From Treponema sp. (GTDB taxonomy: Bacteria > Spirochaetota > Spirochaetia > Treponematales > Treponemataceae), in contig JAILNT010000026.1 of assembly GCA_024691265.1 (NCBI GenBank), positions 1 to 11,532 of the forward strand: DNA of 11,532 bases, in the 5' to 3' direction. Position 1 is the first letter of the stretch. Each line of letters starts with the position of its first letter. Below are positions 1-6,985 of this stretch, piece by piece. Under the pieces are notes generated by a model, which was given only the letters and a program-made list of their open reading frames with translations, did not search any database and had not been told where the DNA came from. The position numbers and the translations under genes were made by a program.

Positions 1-28
1 GGGTACTTGTCATTTTATTATATATATG

Positions 29-47
29 TTAGTCTAAGCTAACTTAA
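29..47. promoter_or_regulatory. DtxR/IdeR/TroR-like metal-regulator box (candidate)
   Basis: The 19-base element TTAGTCTAAGCTAACTTAA matches the classical DtxR-family consensus TTAGGTTAGCCTAACCTAA at 14 of 19 positions by my own alignment, and it contains a GTTAG...CTAAC inverted pair at 28-32 and 39-43. It lies about 30 bases ahead of the DUF3793 gene. It would overlap a weak extended -10 (TG at 27-28, TAGTCT at 30-35) placed 17 bases after a TTGTCA -35 at 7-12. Occlusion of the promoter by a metal-bound DtxR/TroR-type repressor would fit a flavodoxin operon induced under iron limitation. The consensus match is seen. The regulator and the metal are inferred. Confidence 0.45.
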
Positions 48-77
48 AAAGAAGTTAGAAGGATTAAACGGAGAGAA

Positions 78-644
78 ATGAGCATAGAAAGTTTTTTAAT
101 TTGGCGTTGTGCACCTGTTCTTGCCGGTATAAAGCCTGCTAGCTTGGTTTCAATTTCGTTAAAAGAGTATCCGGAGGCAGAAAAAGAGATAAAGTTGATA
201 GCTAAGGCTAACTTAACTACAGGACTTTCTTTTTTGTCTTTGTGTAGATGTTCTGAAAGAATACTTGTTTATGTATATCGCAGAAATCTTCTTTTAACAG
301 CTCTTGCTGCTGCTGGAGTAAAAGAATATTTAGATGATGCAGGTTATGAAAAATGTATTTGCATTGAACAAAAACTTTCTTTACTTGAACAGAAGCTTGT
401 AAATGACAGAAAAAAATTTCCTCATGAGATAGGAATTTTTCTTGGCTATCCTTTGGAGGATGTAAAAGGTTTTACGAAATACTCTGGAAGGAATGCTAAA
501 TATTGTGGCTATTGGAAAGTTTATGGGAATGAACAGAAAGCTAAGCTTTTGTTTCGTGAATATGAAAAATGTTTTATACGTTCACATTCATTAGCTTGTC
601 TGGGAGTTTCATTCGCAGAAGCTTTAGAAAGCTTATCAGCATAA
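78..644 (+). CDS. DUF3793 family protein
   Basis: This is a 188-residue soluble protein with the features of the DUF3793 family: the N-terminal CAPVLAGIKP block (11-20), a Cys-x-Cys pair (C56, C58), a second CxC pair (C93, C95), the HEIGIFLGYPLEDVKGF block (116-132), CGYWKVYG (143-150) and a late Cys (C165) in the YEKCF segment. Its biochemical function is unknown. The ATG at 78 follows a purine-rich CGGAGAG at 69-75 with short spacing, and it gives the family's usual N-terminus. The flavodoxin gene starts 25 bases after its stop, so the two are probably co-transcribed. From recollection, DUF3793 genes often sit beside flavodoxin or ferrous-iron transport genes in anaerobes, which fits the metal-regulator-like box upstream. 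The conserved cysteines could suggest metal or redox chemistry, but this is inference. Confidence 0.88.
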   Translation: MSIESFLIWRCAPVLAGIKPASLVSISLKEYPEAEKEIKLIAKANLTTGLSFLSLCRCSERILVYVYRRNLLLTALAAAGVKEYLDDAGYEKCICIEQKLSLLEQKLVNDRKKFPHEIGIFLGYPLEDVKGFTKYSGRNAKYCGYWKVYGNEQKAKLLFREYEKCFIRSHSLACLGVSFAEALESLSA

Positions 645-669
645 TTTTATATATACCTGGGGGTAAAAA

Positions 670-1083
670 ATGAAGACAGTTGCAGTTGTATATGCAAGTA
701 CTACTGGAAATACAGAAGCTATGGCTAATGCCATTGTAGAGGGTGCTGGAAGCAGTGCTACTCTTTATAAGGCTGATGAAGCTGATGCTGCAGCAGTTCT
801 TGCTGCTGATGTAATAGCTCTTGGAAGCCCTGCTATGGGAAGTGAAGAGCTTGAAGATTCAATGGAGAATTTTTTCAGCGGAATTGAATCTTCTTTGTCT
901 GGTAAAACTGTTGCATTGTTCGGTTCTTATGACTGGGGCGATGGACAGTGGATTGCTAGCTGGGAAGATAGAGTAAAAGCCGCTGGCGCTACACTGTACG
1001 GTGAGAGCGTGAAAGCACATACAACACCAGAAGATGCAGACCTTGAAGCCTGTAAGTCTTTAGGTAAAGGACTTGCCTCGTAA
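670..1083 (+). CDS. Flavodoxin, short-chain
   Basis: This is a 137-residue FMN-binding electron carrier of the cytoplasm, which replaces ferredoxin as a low-potential donor when iron is scarce. The phosphate-binding loop is STTGNTEA at residues 10-17. The 50s loop is GSPAMGSEELE (52-62) and the 90s loop is FGSYDWGDGQW (84-94), with tryptophans at 89 and 94 in place of the more common Tyr stacking residue. The length is typical of the short-chain flavodoxins found in clostridia and spirochaetes. The start is supported by a G-rich site (GGGGG at 659-663) six bases ahead of the ATG. It is second in an operon with the DUF3793 gene. The terminator lies about 135 bases past the stop. Which reductase or oxidoreductase it serves cannot be told from this window. 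Confidence 0.95.
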   Translation: MKTVAVVYASTTGNTEAMANAIVEGAGSSATLYKADEADAAAVLAADVIALGSPAMGSEELEDSMENFFSGIESSLSGKTVALFGSYDWGDGQWIASWEDRVKAAGATLYGESVKAHTTPEDADLEACKSLGKGLAS

Positions 1084-1218
1084 CATATAAATCCTGGGGC
1101 CTGACGAAGCCTCCTTGTAGAAAAGAGTAAAGAGTGTGTCCCTTGAGTCGGGGTAGAATCCGGGTGGATTCTTAAAGGCTTAAAATAGTTAAAAATAAAG
1201 AGTGTGTTTCGCGTTTTC
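1084..1218 (+). other. Noncoding stretch with direct repeats and hairpin (possible structured 3' UTR or small RNA)
   Basis: No credible coding sequence is seen between the flavodoxin stop and its terminator. The stretch holds an exact 12-base direct repeat, TAAAGAGTGTGT, at 1128-1139 and 1196-1207. It also has a perfect 7-bp hairpin (AGAATCC 1155-1161, GGATTCT 1166-1172, loop GGGT) and a possible long-range pairing of AAGCCT (1107-1112) with AGGCTT (1176-1181). It is more G+C-rich than the neighbouring DNA. It could be a structured 3' UTR, a 3'-derived small RNA that uses the downstream terminator, or the remnant of a mobile repeat. No known RNA family was recognised. Confidence 0.3.
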
Positions 1219-1256
1219 AAGAACGGCAGTTTTCAAAGCTTGCCGTTCTTTTTTTT
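1219..1256 (+). terminator. Intrinsic terminator of the DUF3793-flavodoxin operon
   Basis: A perfect 10-bp stem, AAGAACGGCA (1219-1228) with TGCCGTTCTT (1241-1250), encloses a 12-base loop. Together with the last two bases of the stem it gives a run of eight T on the plus strand (1249-1256). It ends plus-strand transcription just where the convergent response regulator gene stops. On the minus strand there is no T-run after the hairpin, so it should act mainly in the plus direction. Confidence 0.9.
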
Positions 1257-1941
1257 ATGCATTAAATCTGTAGCCAATACCTTTTAGGGTTGTGATGTAA
1301 ACAGGATTCTGTTTGTCATCTTCAATTTTGCCTCTAAGGCGATTTATATAGACCATTATTGCATTATCATCTATAGCTATGTCTTCTCCCCATACTGCTT
1401 CATGAATATTTTCTTTTGTGAATACGTGATTAGGCATTTTTATAAACATGAGCATCATGGCACTTTCTTTTGAGGAAAGGTATATTTCTTTATCATGCTT
1501 GTAGAATTTCATTGTTGCAGGGTCATATTTAAAAGGCCCGCAGTTCATTGTTTTTGGTGTTCCGGTTACAGCATCTCTGCTTCTTCTTATGAGAGCTTTG
1601 ACTTTTGCTCCTAGAACAACAGGTCTGAATGGTTTTGTAACATAATCATCAGCACCGATTGAAAGACCATAAAGTGAGTCATAATCCTCATTTCTACCAC
1701 TTATGACCATGATAGGCGTTTTGATACCATTACTGCGTATTTTTTTTATTACGTCAAAGCCTTCCATGTCGCCAAGCATTATATCCATTAAAATAATGTC
1801 GTAGGTATTTGTCTTTATCTTTTCAAGTGCCTTGGAACCGCTATTTACAAATTCTGATTCAAGGCCGTTTATTCCCATTACTTTCTGTAAAAGCTTGCAG
1901 ATTGAAGCGTCATCGTCAACAATCAGTACTTTATCTGGCAT
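1255..1941 (-). CDS. OmpR/PhoB-family response regulator
   Basis: This is a 228-residue two-component transcription factor. The receiver domain (about 3-118) has the acidic pocket D9-D11, the phospho-acceptor D53 in the ILMDIMLGDMEG segment, the switch residue S81 and the invariant K103 in VTKPF. The C-terminal winged-helix DNA-binding domain (about 132-227) ends with the typical segment YINRLRGKIEDD...YITTLKGIGYRF. The start at 1941 is preceded on the minus strand by AGGAG with 5-6 bases of spacing. It is divergent from the histidine kinase at 2033 and is probably its partner, although such pairs are more often co-directional. Its stop abuts the flavodoxin terminator. A TctD-like role in controlling the nearby citrate transport and lyase genes is plausible from position only. 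Confidence 0.95.
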   Translation of the reverse strand: MPDKVLIVDDDASICKLLQKVMGINGLESEFVNSGSKALEKIKTNTYDIILMDIMLGDMEGFDVIKKIRSNGIKTPIMVISGRNEDYDSLYGLSIGADDYVTKPFRPVVLGAKVKALIRRSRDAVTGTPKTMNCGPFKYDPATMKFYKHDKEIYLSSKESAMMLMFIKMPNHVFTKENIHEAVWGEDIAIDDNAIMVYINRLRGKIEDDKQNPVYITTLKGIGYRFNA

Positions 1942-1976
1942 TTGTTCTCCTTGTGCCTTGTTTCGACAATCATTAA

Positions 1977-2006
1977 ATTATAATATGCATTAAAATAGTT
2001 CGTCAA
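1977..2006 (-). promoter_or_regulatory. Promoter of the response regulator gene
   Basis: Read on the minus strand, a TTGACG -35 box (2006-2001) and a perfect TATAAT -10 box (1982-1977) are separated by 18 bases. Transcription would start around 1970, giving a leader of about 30 bases before the response regulator ATG. A direct repeat CATTAAA at 1971-1977 and 1988-1994, 17 bases apart, lies over this promoter and could be an operator, perhaps for autoregulation. The boxes are seen. The operator role is speculative. Confidence 0.6.
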
Positions 2007-2032
2007 TGTAACTAAATGGAGGATTTTTTTCT

Positions 2033-4189
2033 ATGCATACACAAAAAAGAACATTTAACCGCATTCTTATTTCTATGGGAATTGGTCTTTTTATTTTTAT
2101 GGTTGCAATAACCTGGTTTGGACTTGTCCTTGTAAAAAGTTATAGAGAAACTATTAGTTCAAATCAGAAAGAACAAATGCTTATGACTGTAAAAAGTGTA
2201 TGTGACAGTCTTCATTCTCTTGTTGATGAATTTAGTGCAGATTTAAAGGCAATGAGTAAATTTGTAGATGATAATAACGAAGATGCTGAGAAAATCTGGT
2301 ACAACTATCTCGAAGCCCATTCTCCCGTTCTTTGTGGTGTTGCTGTAAGAAATGGTGACTTTATGATTTCTGAAGGAGTTGGTAAGGAAAAAATTTCAGA
2401 ATATTATTCTTGTACAAGAATTAATGATGAATTAAATCTTTATCTTGCTTCATGTGAAAGTGGTCGCTATGTATTTATCTTGAAATATGAAAGAAAAAAT
2501 CGTTTGACGTCATCTATAATGATAGATGTTGCGACTCTTTATGAAGGAAGTATTGCTAAATTCAGATTTGGAAAAGAAGGATATATCGTTGTAAAAGATT
2601 CAAAAGGCATATTACTTTTGCACCCTGAGCCTAAACAGTGGGGCATTCAGGTTATAGACGGTAGAAATAAAATGTATCCAGGAAAGGATATGAATAGCTT
2701 GATGAAGCTTATAAAGAATCAGCTTGAAGGAAAGTCGGGAATTGAAGAATATACTTCGTATTGGTGGGTACAAGAAGGAGCTCCAGTTTCTCGTAAAATA
2801 AGTGCTTATGCTCCAGTTCGTTTTTCGGAAGATTTTCTTATTGTTAGTGCTGTTATAAAGGCTGATGAGGTTGACAACATAATTTCAGAAGGCTTTTTAA
2901 ATATGTTTCTTCTATTTGTTTTTTTTACCTGCACAGTTCTTGGCATGATAGGTTATATGGTCTATCTATATTTGCAAAACAGAAAAACTAATGAGCAAGT
3001 AAAATATCTTGAGAAGATGAATGAAGTATTAGAGCAAATGCACCAAAGTGAAGAAAATATAGCACATCAACAGCGTCTTCAGATAATGGGGACAATGACA
3101 GGTGGTATTGCTCATGAATTTAATAATCTTCTTACTCCAATTATGGGTTATGCTGAACTTTTGATGATGTCAGCTAGTGAAAATTCAGATGAATATGATA
3201 ATGCTCATGAAATCTATGATGCTTCTTCTAAGGCTAAGGATATAATCCAGCAGCTTTCCGGTATGAGTCGCAGAAATATGGAAACTACATATAAGATTCT
3301 GAATGTAAAAGAATTCTTGGAAAAATCATTGAAAATGGTTAAAACTGTTTGTCCTGAAAATGTACATCTTGATGTTAAATATAATATAGGTGAAGAAAAT
3401 ATATTGGGAAATAGGACTCAGTTAAATCAGGTTATCTTAAACGTTTGTGTTAATGCAATACATGCAATCGGTAGAAATCCTGGAAATATATTTATTGCAG
3501 CTTCTGTTGAATATAATAATCATGACCGCTACAACAATATGAAAGCTTATATAAGAATTGATATTGCTGATGATGGTTGTGGCATGAGTGAGGCTGTATT
3601 AAAGCGGATTTTTGAACCTTTCTTTACAACAAAACAAACAGGACATGGTACAGGGCTTGGACTTTCTTTGACTGAGCAGCTGGTTACTTCTCACAGAGGT
3701 TTTATAAATGCAGAAAGTCAAGAAGGAAAGGGAAGTGTATTTCATATTTATTTTCCTGTTTTTTCAGAAGATGAAAGAAAAAATCTTGATGTGATGCAGC
3801 ATGAGCAAGCTGGCACAAGAATGTCTTTTGCACTCATAGATGATAATAACAAGGTATTAAAGCAGCTTGAAAAAAGTTTTAAGAAGATTCCTTCAATCGA
3901 CCTAGTTATGTTTTCTGATTTTGAAACTGCCTATGAATGTATATCTGAAAAGTATTTTGATGTGATAATTGCAGAGCAATCCATTGATGGAAAAAGTGCC
4001 GTTGAATTTTACAGTTCTTTACGAACTTCTGTGAAAACTAAGAAATTGATAATGGCAGATGTTATTAATAGAGAGCTTGCAGAGGCAAAACAAACTAATA
4101 TTGTTGACGGCTATATAATGAAGCCAGTTTCGATAATTGATATAGTAAATAAGCTAAAAGATTTACAAAAGGGGAATGTGCAGTCTTAA
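2033..4189 (+). CDS. Membrane sensor histidine kinase with Cache-like sensor and degenerate C-terminal receiver
   Basis: This is a 718-residue inner-membrane sensor kinase. A first membrane segment (about 11-34) and a second (about 287-314) enclose an extracytoplasmic domain of some 250 residues. Its membrane-proximal half (GYIVVKDSKGILLLHPEP, about 183-200) looks like a Cache module for small carboxylates or amino acids. A coiled-coil linker (about 320-348) leads to the dimerisation domain with H361 in GGIAHEFNNLL. The HATPase domain follows, with the N box around N470-N474, DDGCGM (513-518), FEPFFTTK (527-534) and GTGLGLSL (539-546); this is an NtrB-like architecture. A receiver-like domain follows (about 597-713). 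It keeps D603/D604 and K697 but has E648 where the phospho-Asp should be and Ala at the switch position (A675), so it probably cannot be phosphorylated. GGAGGA (2018-2023) supports the start. The gene lies between the regulator and the citrate transporter, so a citrate or related ligand is inferred. Confidence 0.93.
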   Translation: MHTQKRTFNRILISMGIGLFIFMVAITWFGLVLVKSYRETISSNQKEQMLMTVKSVCDSLHSLVDEFSADLKAMSKFVDDNNEDAEKIWYNYLEAHSPVLCGVAVRNGDFMISEGVGKEKISEYYSCTRINDELNLYLASCESGRYVFILKYERKNRLTSSIMIDVATLYEGSIAKFRFGKEGYIVVKDSKGILLLHPEPKQWGIQVIDGRNKMYPGKDMNSLMKLIKNQLEGKSGIEEYTSYWWVQEGAPVSRKISAYAPVRFSEDFLIVSAVIKADEVDNIISEGFLNMFLLFVFFTCTVLGMIGYMVYLYLQNRKTNEQVKYLEKMNEVLEQMHQSEENIAHQQRLQIMGTMTGGIAHEFNNLLTPIMGYAELLMMSASENSDEYDNAHEIYDASSKAKDIIQQLSGMSRRNMETTYKILNVKEFLEKSLKMVKTVCPENVHLDVKYNIGEENILGNRTQLNQVILNVCVNAIHAIGRNPGNIFIAASVEYNNHDRYNNMKAYIRIDIADDGCGMSEAVLKRIFEPFFTTKQTGHGTGLGLSLTEQLVTSHRGFINAESQEGKGSVFHIYFPVFSEDERKNLDVMQHEQAGTRMSFALIDDNNKVLKQLEKSFKKIPSIDLVMFSDFETAYECISEKYFDVIIAEQSIDGKSAVEFYSSLRTSVKTKKLIMADVINRELAEAKQTNIVDGYIMKPVSIIDIVNKLKDLQKGNVQS

Positions 4190-4259
4190 CAAAAATTAAG
4201 GGAAATCTTGCAAAAGAGTAAGCTATCTTGATTTATTTTAGAGCCCTATCAACGTAGTA

Positions 4260-4272
4260 TTGTAAAATACAA
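4260..4272. promoter_or_regulatory. Palindrome ahead of the citrate transporter (possible operator)
   Basis: TTGTAAAATACAA is a perfect 5-bp inverted repeat with a 3-base centre, located 9 bases before the AAGGAGG ribosome-binding site of the transporter. It has the GT...AC layout of many GntR-type operators, but no such regulator is encoded in the window. I could not find a convincing -35/-10 pair in 4190-4294, so the promoter of the transporter may need an activator, for example the neighbouring response regulator. Confidence 0.25.
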
Positions 4273-4294
4273 GTTATCCCTAAGGAGGAAAGAT

Positions 4295-5692
4295 ATGGGT
4301 TCAATCGCACTCGCCATATTGGGCTTTTTAGCCATAATTGGTGTTATTGTTGTCCTTATGAAGAACTGGACAACCCCTGCTATGGCTTTTCTTGCCGTAG
4401 CTGTTATTACTGCTTTGATTCTTGTTGTTACAGGAACAGCAGATGTTAAGACTGTTGGTGATTTTGCAAAAGCTGGTATTAAGAGCGTTCATAATACAGC
4501 TATTTTGTTTATCTTCTCTGTTTTGTTCTTCGGAATCATGACAGATGCAGGTATGTTTGATGTAATAATCAATGCCTTAACAAAGAATGTTGGTAACAGT
4601 GTTGTTGGCGTTTGTATTATTGCTTGTATCATTGCTATGATTGGACACTTGGACGGTGGTGGAGCTTCTACATTCCTTATCACTATCCCTGCTATGTATC
4701 CTGTATTTAAGAAGCTTAAGATTCGTCCACAGGTTTTGATGCTCATTTGTGTTACAGCTATGGGTGTTATGAACCTCTTGCCATGGGGCGGTCCTACAAT
4801 GCGTGCTGCTTCTATTTTGAGCTCATTCAAAGAAATCTATCCTGATGGATATGAAGCAAATCTTCTTTGGAAGCAGATTATTCCAATGCAGGTTGTTGGT
4901 ATTGTAATTGCTTTATTCACAGCTGTATTCTGGGGTGTTGTTGAACAGAAGAAGGGTGCAGGTCTTAATTCTACAAGAGTTGTTGACTATGGTGATGATG
5001 ATGAAATTACAAATTCTGCATCTTCAGACAAGGTTAATGAACTTGCTCGTCCAAAGCTTTTCGTTGTAAACCTTTTAATTACACTTGCAATAATTGCAGC
5101 TCTCGTTTGGGCTCCAATTCCTACAAATGTTACATTCATGATTGGTTGTCTTATTGCTTTGTTTGTTAACTATCCAGGTGCAAAGCTCCAGAAAAAGATT
5201 ATCAAGAGTCATGCAGATAGTTCTTTGATGATGGCTACAACTATCATTGGTGCTGGTGTATTCCTTGGTGTTCTCGGTGGAGATTTCAAGTCTGGTGATA
5301 CAACAATTCCAAGTATCATGGATAACATGGCTTTGATGATTGCTCATGGAATCCCAACTAATATGGCAAAATTCTTGCCAATTATCATTGGTATTCTTTC
5401 TGTACCATTGGCAATCTTCTTCTCTACAGATGCATACTTCTATGGTATCCTCCCTGTATTGATTGAAGTTGGTCGTAGCTTCGGTGTTAACCCTGTTCAC
5501 ACAGCTATTGCTATGGTTGTATGTCGTAACTGTGGTGCATTCATTTCTCCTTGTGTTCCAGCAACATTCCTTGGTATTGGTCTTGCAAATGTTGATATTA
5601 AAGACCACATCAAGTTCAGTTTCTTGTGGGTATGGGGTGTAAGTATTGTTTGTCTTTTGGCAGGCCTCGTACTTGGAATTATCAAATTTTAA
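4295..5692 (+). CDS. CitMHS-family citrate/divalent-metal symporter
   Basis: This is a 465-residue polytopic inner-membrane transporter of the CitMHS family (ion transporter superfamily), whose characterised members CitM and CitH import citrate as a Mg2+- or Ca2+-type complex with protons. The sequence shows about twelve hydrophobic segments. They include the family block GHLDGGGASTF (117-127) in the first half, a charged cytoplasmic loop (about 217-252), the FFSTDAYFYGILPVL segment (375-389) and SPCVPATFLGIGLA (418-431) in the second half. The length is normal for the family. A strong AAGGAGG (4282-4288) precedes the ATG. The gene is followed by a hairpin and then citDEF, which makes citrate the probable substrate. 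The preferred metal cannot be decided. Codon choice resembles citEF and suggests high expression. Confidence 0.92.
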   Translation: MGSIALAILGFLAIIGVIVVLMKNWTTPAMAFLAVAVITALILVVTGTADVKTVGDFAKAGIKSVHNTAILFIFSVLFFGIMTDAGMFDVIINALTKNVGNSVVGVCIIACIIAMIGHLDGGGASTFLITIPAMYPVFKKLKIRPQVLMLICVTAMGVMNLLPWGGPTMRAASILSSFKEIYPDGYEANLLWKQIIPMQVVGIVIALFTAVFWGVVEQKKGAGLNSTRVVDYGDDDEITNSASSDKVNELARPKLFVVNLLITLAIIAALVWAPIPTNVTFMIGCLIALFVNYPGAKLQKKIIKSHADSSLMMATTIIGAGVFLGVLGGDFKSGDTTIPSIMDNMALMIAHGIPTNMAKFLPIIIGILSVPLAIFFSTDAYFYGILPVLIEVGRSFGVNPVHTAIAMVVCRNCGAFISPCVPATFLGIGLANVDIKDHIKFSFLWVWGVSIVCLLAGLVLGIIKF

Positions 5693-5714
5693 GTAATATA
5701 ATTTAGTATAGATA

Positions 5715-5759
5715 TTGATGTTGTCAGCTGTTTTATTAGTTTGACAGCATCAATTTTTT
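5715..5759 (+). terminator. Terminator-like hairpin between the citrate transporter and citD
   Basis: A 12-bp stem with a single G-T wobble (5715-5726 paired with 5742-5753) encloses a 15-base loop and is followed directly by six T (5754-5759). It sits 22 bases after the transporter stop and only 27 bases before citD. No convincing separate promoter is seen after it, so it is likely a leaky or regulated terminator that lowers citDEF expression relative to the transporter. Alternatively it may stabilise the 3' end of the transporter message. Confidence 0.8.
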
Positions 5760-5786
5760 AGTAAACGGTTTTTCTTAGGAGTCGTC

Positions 5787-6086
5787 ATGGAAATTAAAAA
5801 GCCTGCGGTAGCAGGAACTTTGGAATCCAGTGATTGTATGGTTACTATCGAACCTGGTGAAGGCAAGGTGGACTTTTCATTGGACAGTGTTGTAATTCAT
5901 CAGTTTGGAGATCAGATCCGTAAGGTCGCTCTTGAAACATTGGATAATCTTCACGTTGATAACATAAAGATTTCGATTGTTGACAAGGGAGCTCTTGACT
6001 GTACTATAAGAGCCCGTGTTGAAGGTGCTGTTTACCGTGCTGTCGGTCAGCTGGATAATTTGCCATGGGAGAAAGAAATAAGATGA
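5787..6086 (+). CDS. citD: Citrate lyase acyl carrier protein (gamma subunit)
   Basis: This is a 99-residue acyl carrier subunit of citrate lyase. In the family, the serine corresponding to S14 here (AGTLESSD, 9-16) carries the 2'-(5''-phosphoribosyl)-3'-dephospho-CoA arm that holds the acetyl or citryl group and moves it between the alpha and beta subunits. Other family features are the IEPGEG block (21-26), the QFGDQIR segment (40-46) and the C-terminal DCTIRARVEGAVYRA segment (71-85). An AGGAG at 5777-5781 supports the ATG. It is the first gene of a tightly packed citDEF set, and its stop overlaps the start of citE as ATGA. The ligase and transferase genes that build and charge the arm are not nearby. 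Confidence 0.95.
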   Translation: MEIKKPAVAGTLESSDCMVTIEPGEGKVDFSLDSVVIHQFGDQIRKVALETLDNLHVDNIKISIVDKGALDCTIRARVEGAVYRAVGQLDNLPWEKEIR

Positions 6087-6985
6087 ACAATCCTAATAAG
6101 AAGCGCCTTAGAAGAACAATGATGTTTCTTAATGCTCAGAAGCCAGCATTAATTAAAGACCCATTCATCTACAAGCCAGATTCTATTATGCTTGACTTGG
6201 AAGATGCTGTTGCAGAAAATCAGAAAGATGCTGCACGTTTTTCACTTTATCACGCTCTTAAAACTATTGATTATCATGGATGTGAGCGTGTAGTTCGTAT
6301 TAACGGTCTCGAAACTCCTTATTGGAAAGAAGATATTCGTTGTGCTGTAGCTGGTGGTTGTGATTCTATCCGTATTCCAAAGACTGAAAGTGCAGGCGAT
6401 GTAAAGGTTGTTGAAGAAGCTGTTGCTGCTGCTGAAAAAGAGTTTAACCGTCCAGAAGGCTCTGTTCTCATTATGGCAGCCCTTGAATCTGCATTGGGAA
6501 TTATGCGTGCTTTGGAAATCTGTCAGTCTTCAGAACGTTTGTTTGGTATTGCTTTATCTGGTGGAGACTATACAAAGGATTTACAGACACATATCACAGG
6601 TACTGGTATTGAGCTTATGGGTGCTCGTCAGCAGATGATTATTGCTGCCCGTGCAGCTGGTGTTCAGTGTTTCGATACAGTTTATACTAACCTCGATGAT
6701 ATGGAAGGTTTCAAGAAAGATGTAGAAACAATTCATTTGATGGGTTTTGATGGTAAGTCTATTATCAATCCTCGTCAGATAAATGTTGTTCATGATATAT
6801 TTACTCCTACACAGAAGGAAATAATCTTTGCTGAGAAAGTTGTTAAAGAAATTGAAGACAAAAAGGCAAAGGGTATTGGTGTATTCACTGTTGATGGCAA
6901 GATGATTGATATTGCATTCTATGATGGTGCAAAGCGTACAATCGGTTTGGCAAAGGCTTCTGGTGTCTATAAGGGGGATCTGTAA
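6083..6985 (+). CDS. citE: Citrate lyase beta subunit (citryl-ACP lyase)
   Basis: This is a 300-residue TIM-barrel enzyme of the HpcH/HpaI-CitE family that cleaves citryl-ACP to oxaloacetate and acetyl-ACP (EC 4.1.3.34) using Mg2+. Visible motifs are LRRTMMF at the N-terminus (9-15), MLDLEDAV (36-43), RINGLET (72-78), RIPKTES (97-103), the metal-site segments with E135 (AALESALGI) and D162 (GGDYTKDL), and GFDGKSIINPRQI (221-233). I chose the ATG at 6083, which overlaps the citD stop as ATGA and has GGGAGA at 6067-6072. An in-frame ATG at 6065 would add six residues but would lie inside citD and lack a ribosome-binding site. The gene is translationally coupled to citD and citF. Confidence 0.95.
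   Translation: MNNPNKKRLRRTMMFLNAQKPALIKDPFIYKPDSIMLDLEDAVAENQKDAARFSLYHALKTIDYHGCERVVRINGLETPYWKEDIRCAVAGGCDSIRIPKTESAGDVKVVEEAVAAAEKEFNRPEGSVLIMAALESALGIMRALEICQSSERLFGIALSGGDYTKDLQTHITGTGIELMGARQQMIIAARAAGVQCFDTVYTNLDDMEGFKKDVETIHLMGFDGKSIINPRQINVVHDIFTPTQKEIIFAEKVVKEIEDKKAKGIGVFTVDGKMIDIAFYDGAKRTIGLAKASGVYKGDL

Noticed and set aside
1084..1218. A known riboswitch or SECIS-like element after the flavodoxin gene
   Set aside because: The position is 3' of the gene, the gene ends in a normal stop with no in-frame TGA, and no known conserved core was recognised.
927..1220. Open frame of 97 codons on the minus strand over the flavodoxin 3' end
   Set aside because: It lies antisense to a clear flavodoxin, has no family features and no ribosome-binding site, and its start falls in the terminator hairpin.
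4228..4252. TTGAT...ATCAA inverted pair upstream of the transporter as a CRP-type site
   Set aside because: The arms are only 5 bases with a 15-base spacing and do not match the CRP/FNR half-sites.
5075..5608. Open frame of 177 codons on the minus strand inside the transporter gene
   Set aside because: Its composition (Asn, Thr, Cys, His-rich) is typical of the antisense of a hydrophobic gene; it is fully inside the CitMHS transporter.
5741..5746. Perfect TTGACA as a -35 box for citD
   Set aside because: It is part of the terminator stem and no -10-like sequence lies 16-18 bases downstream.
6065..6082. Six-codon N-terminal extension of CitE from the ATG at 6065
   Set aside because: It overlaps citD, has no ribosome-binding site, and adds residues outside the family; the ATG at 6083 overlaps the citD stop as ATGA and has GGGAGA upstream.
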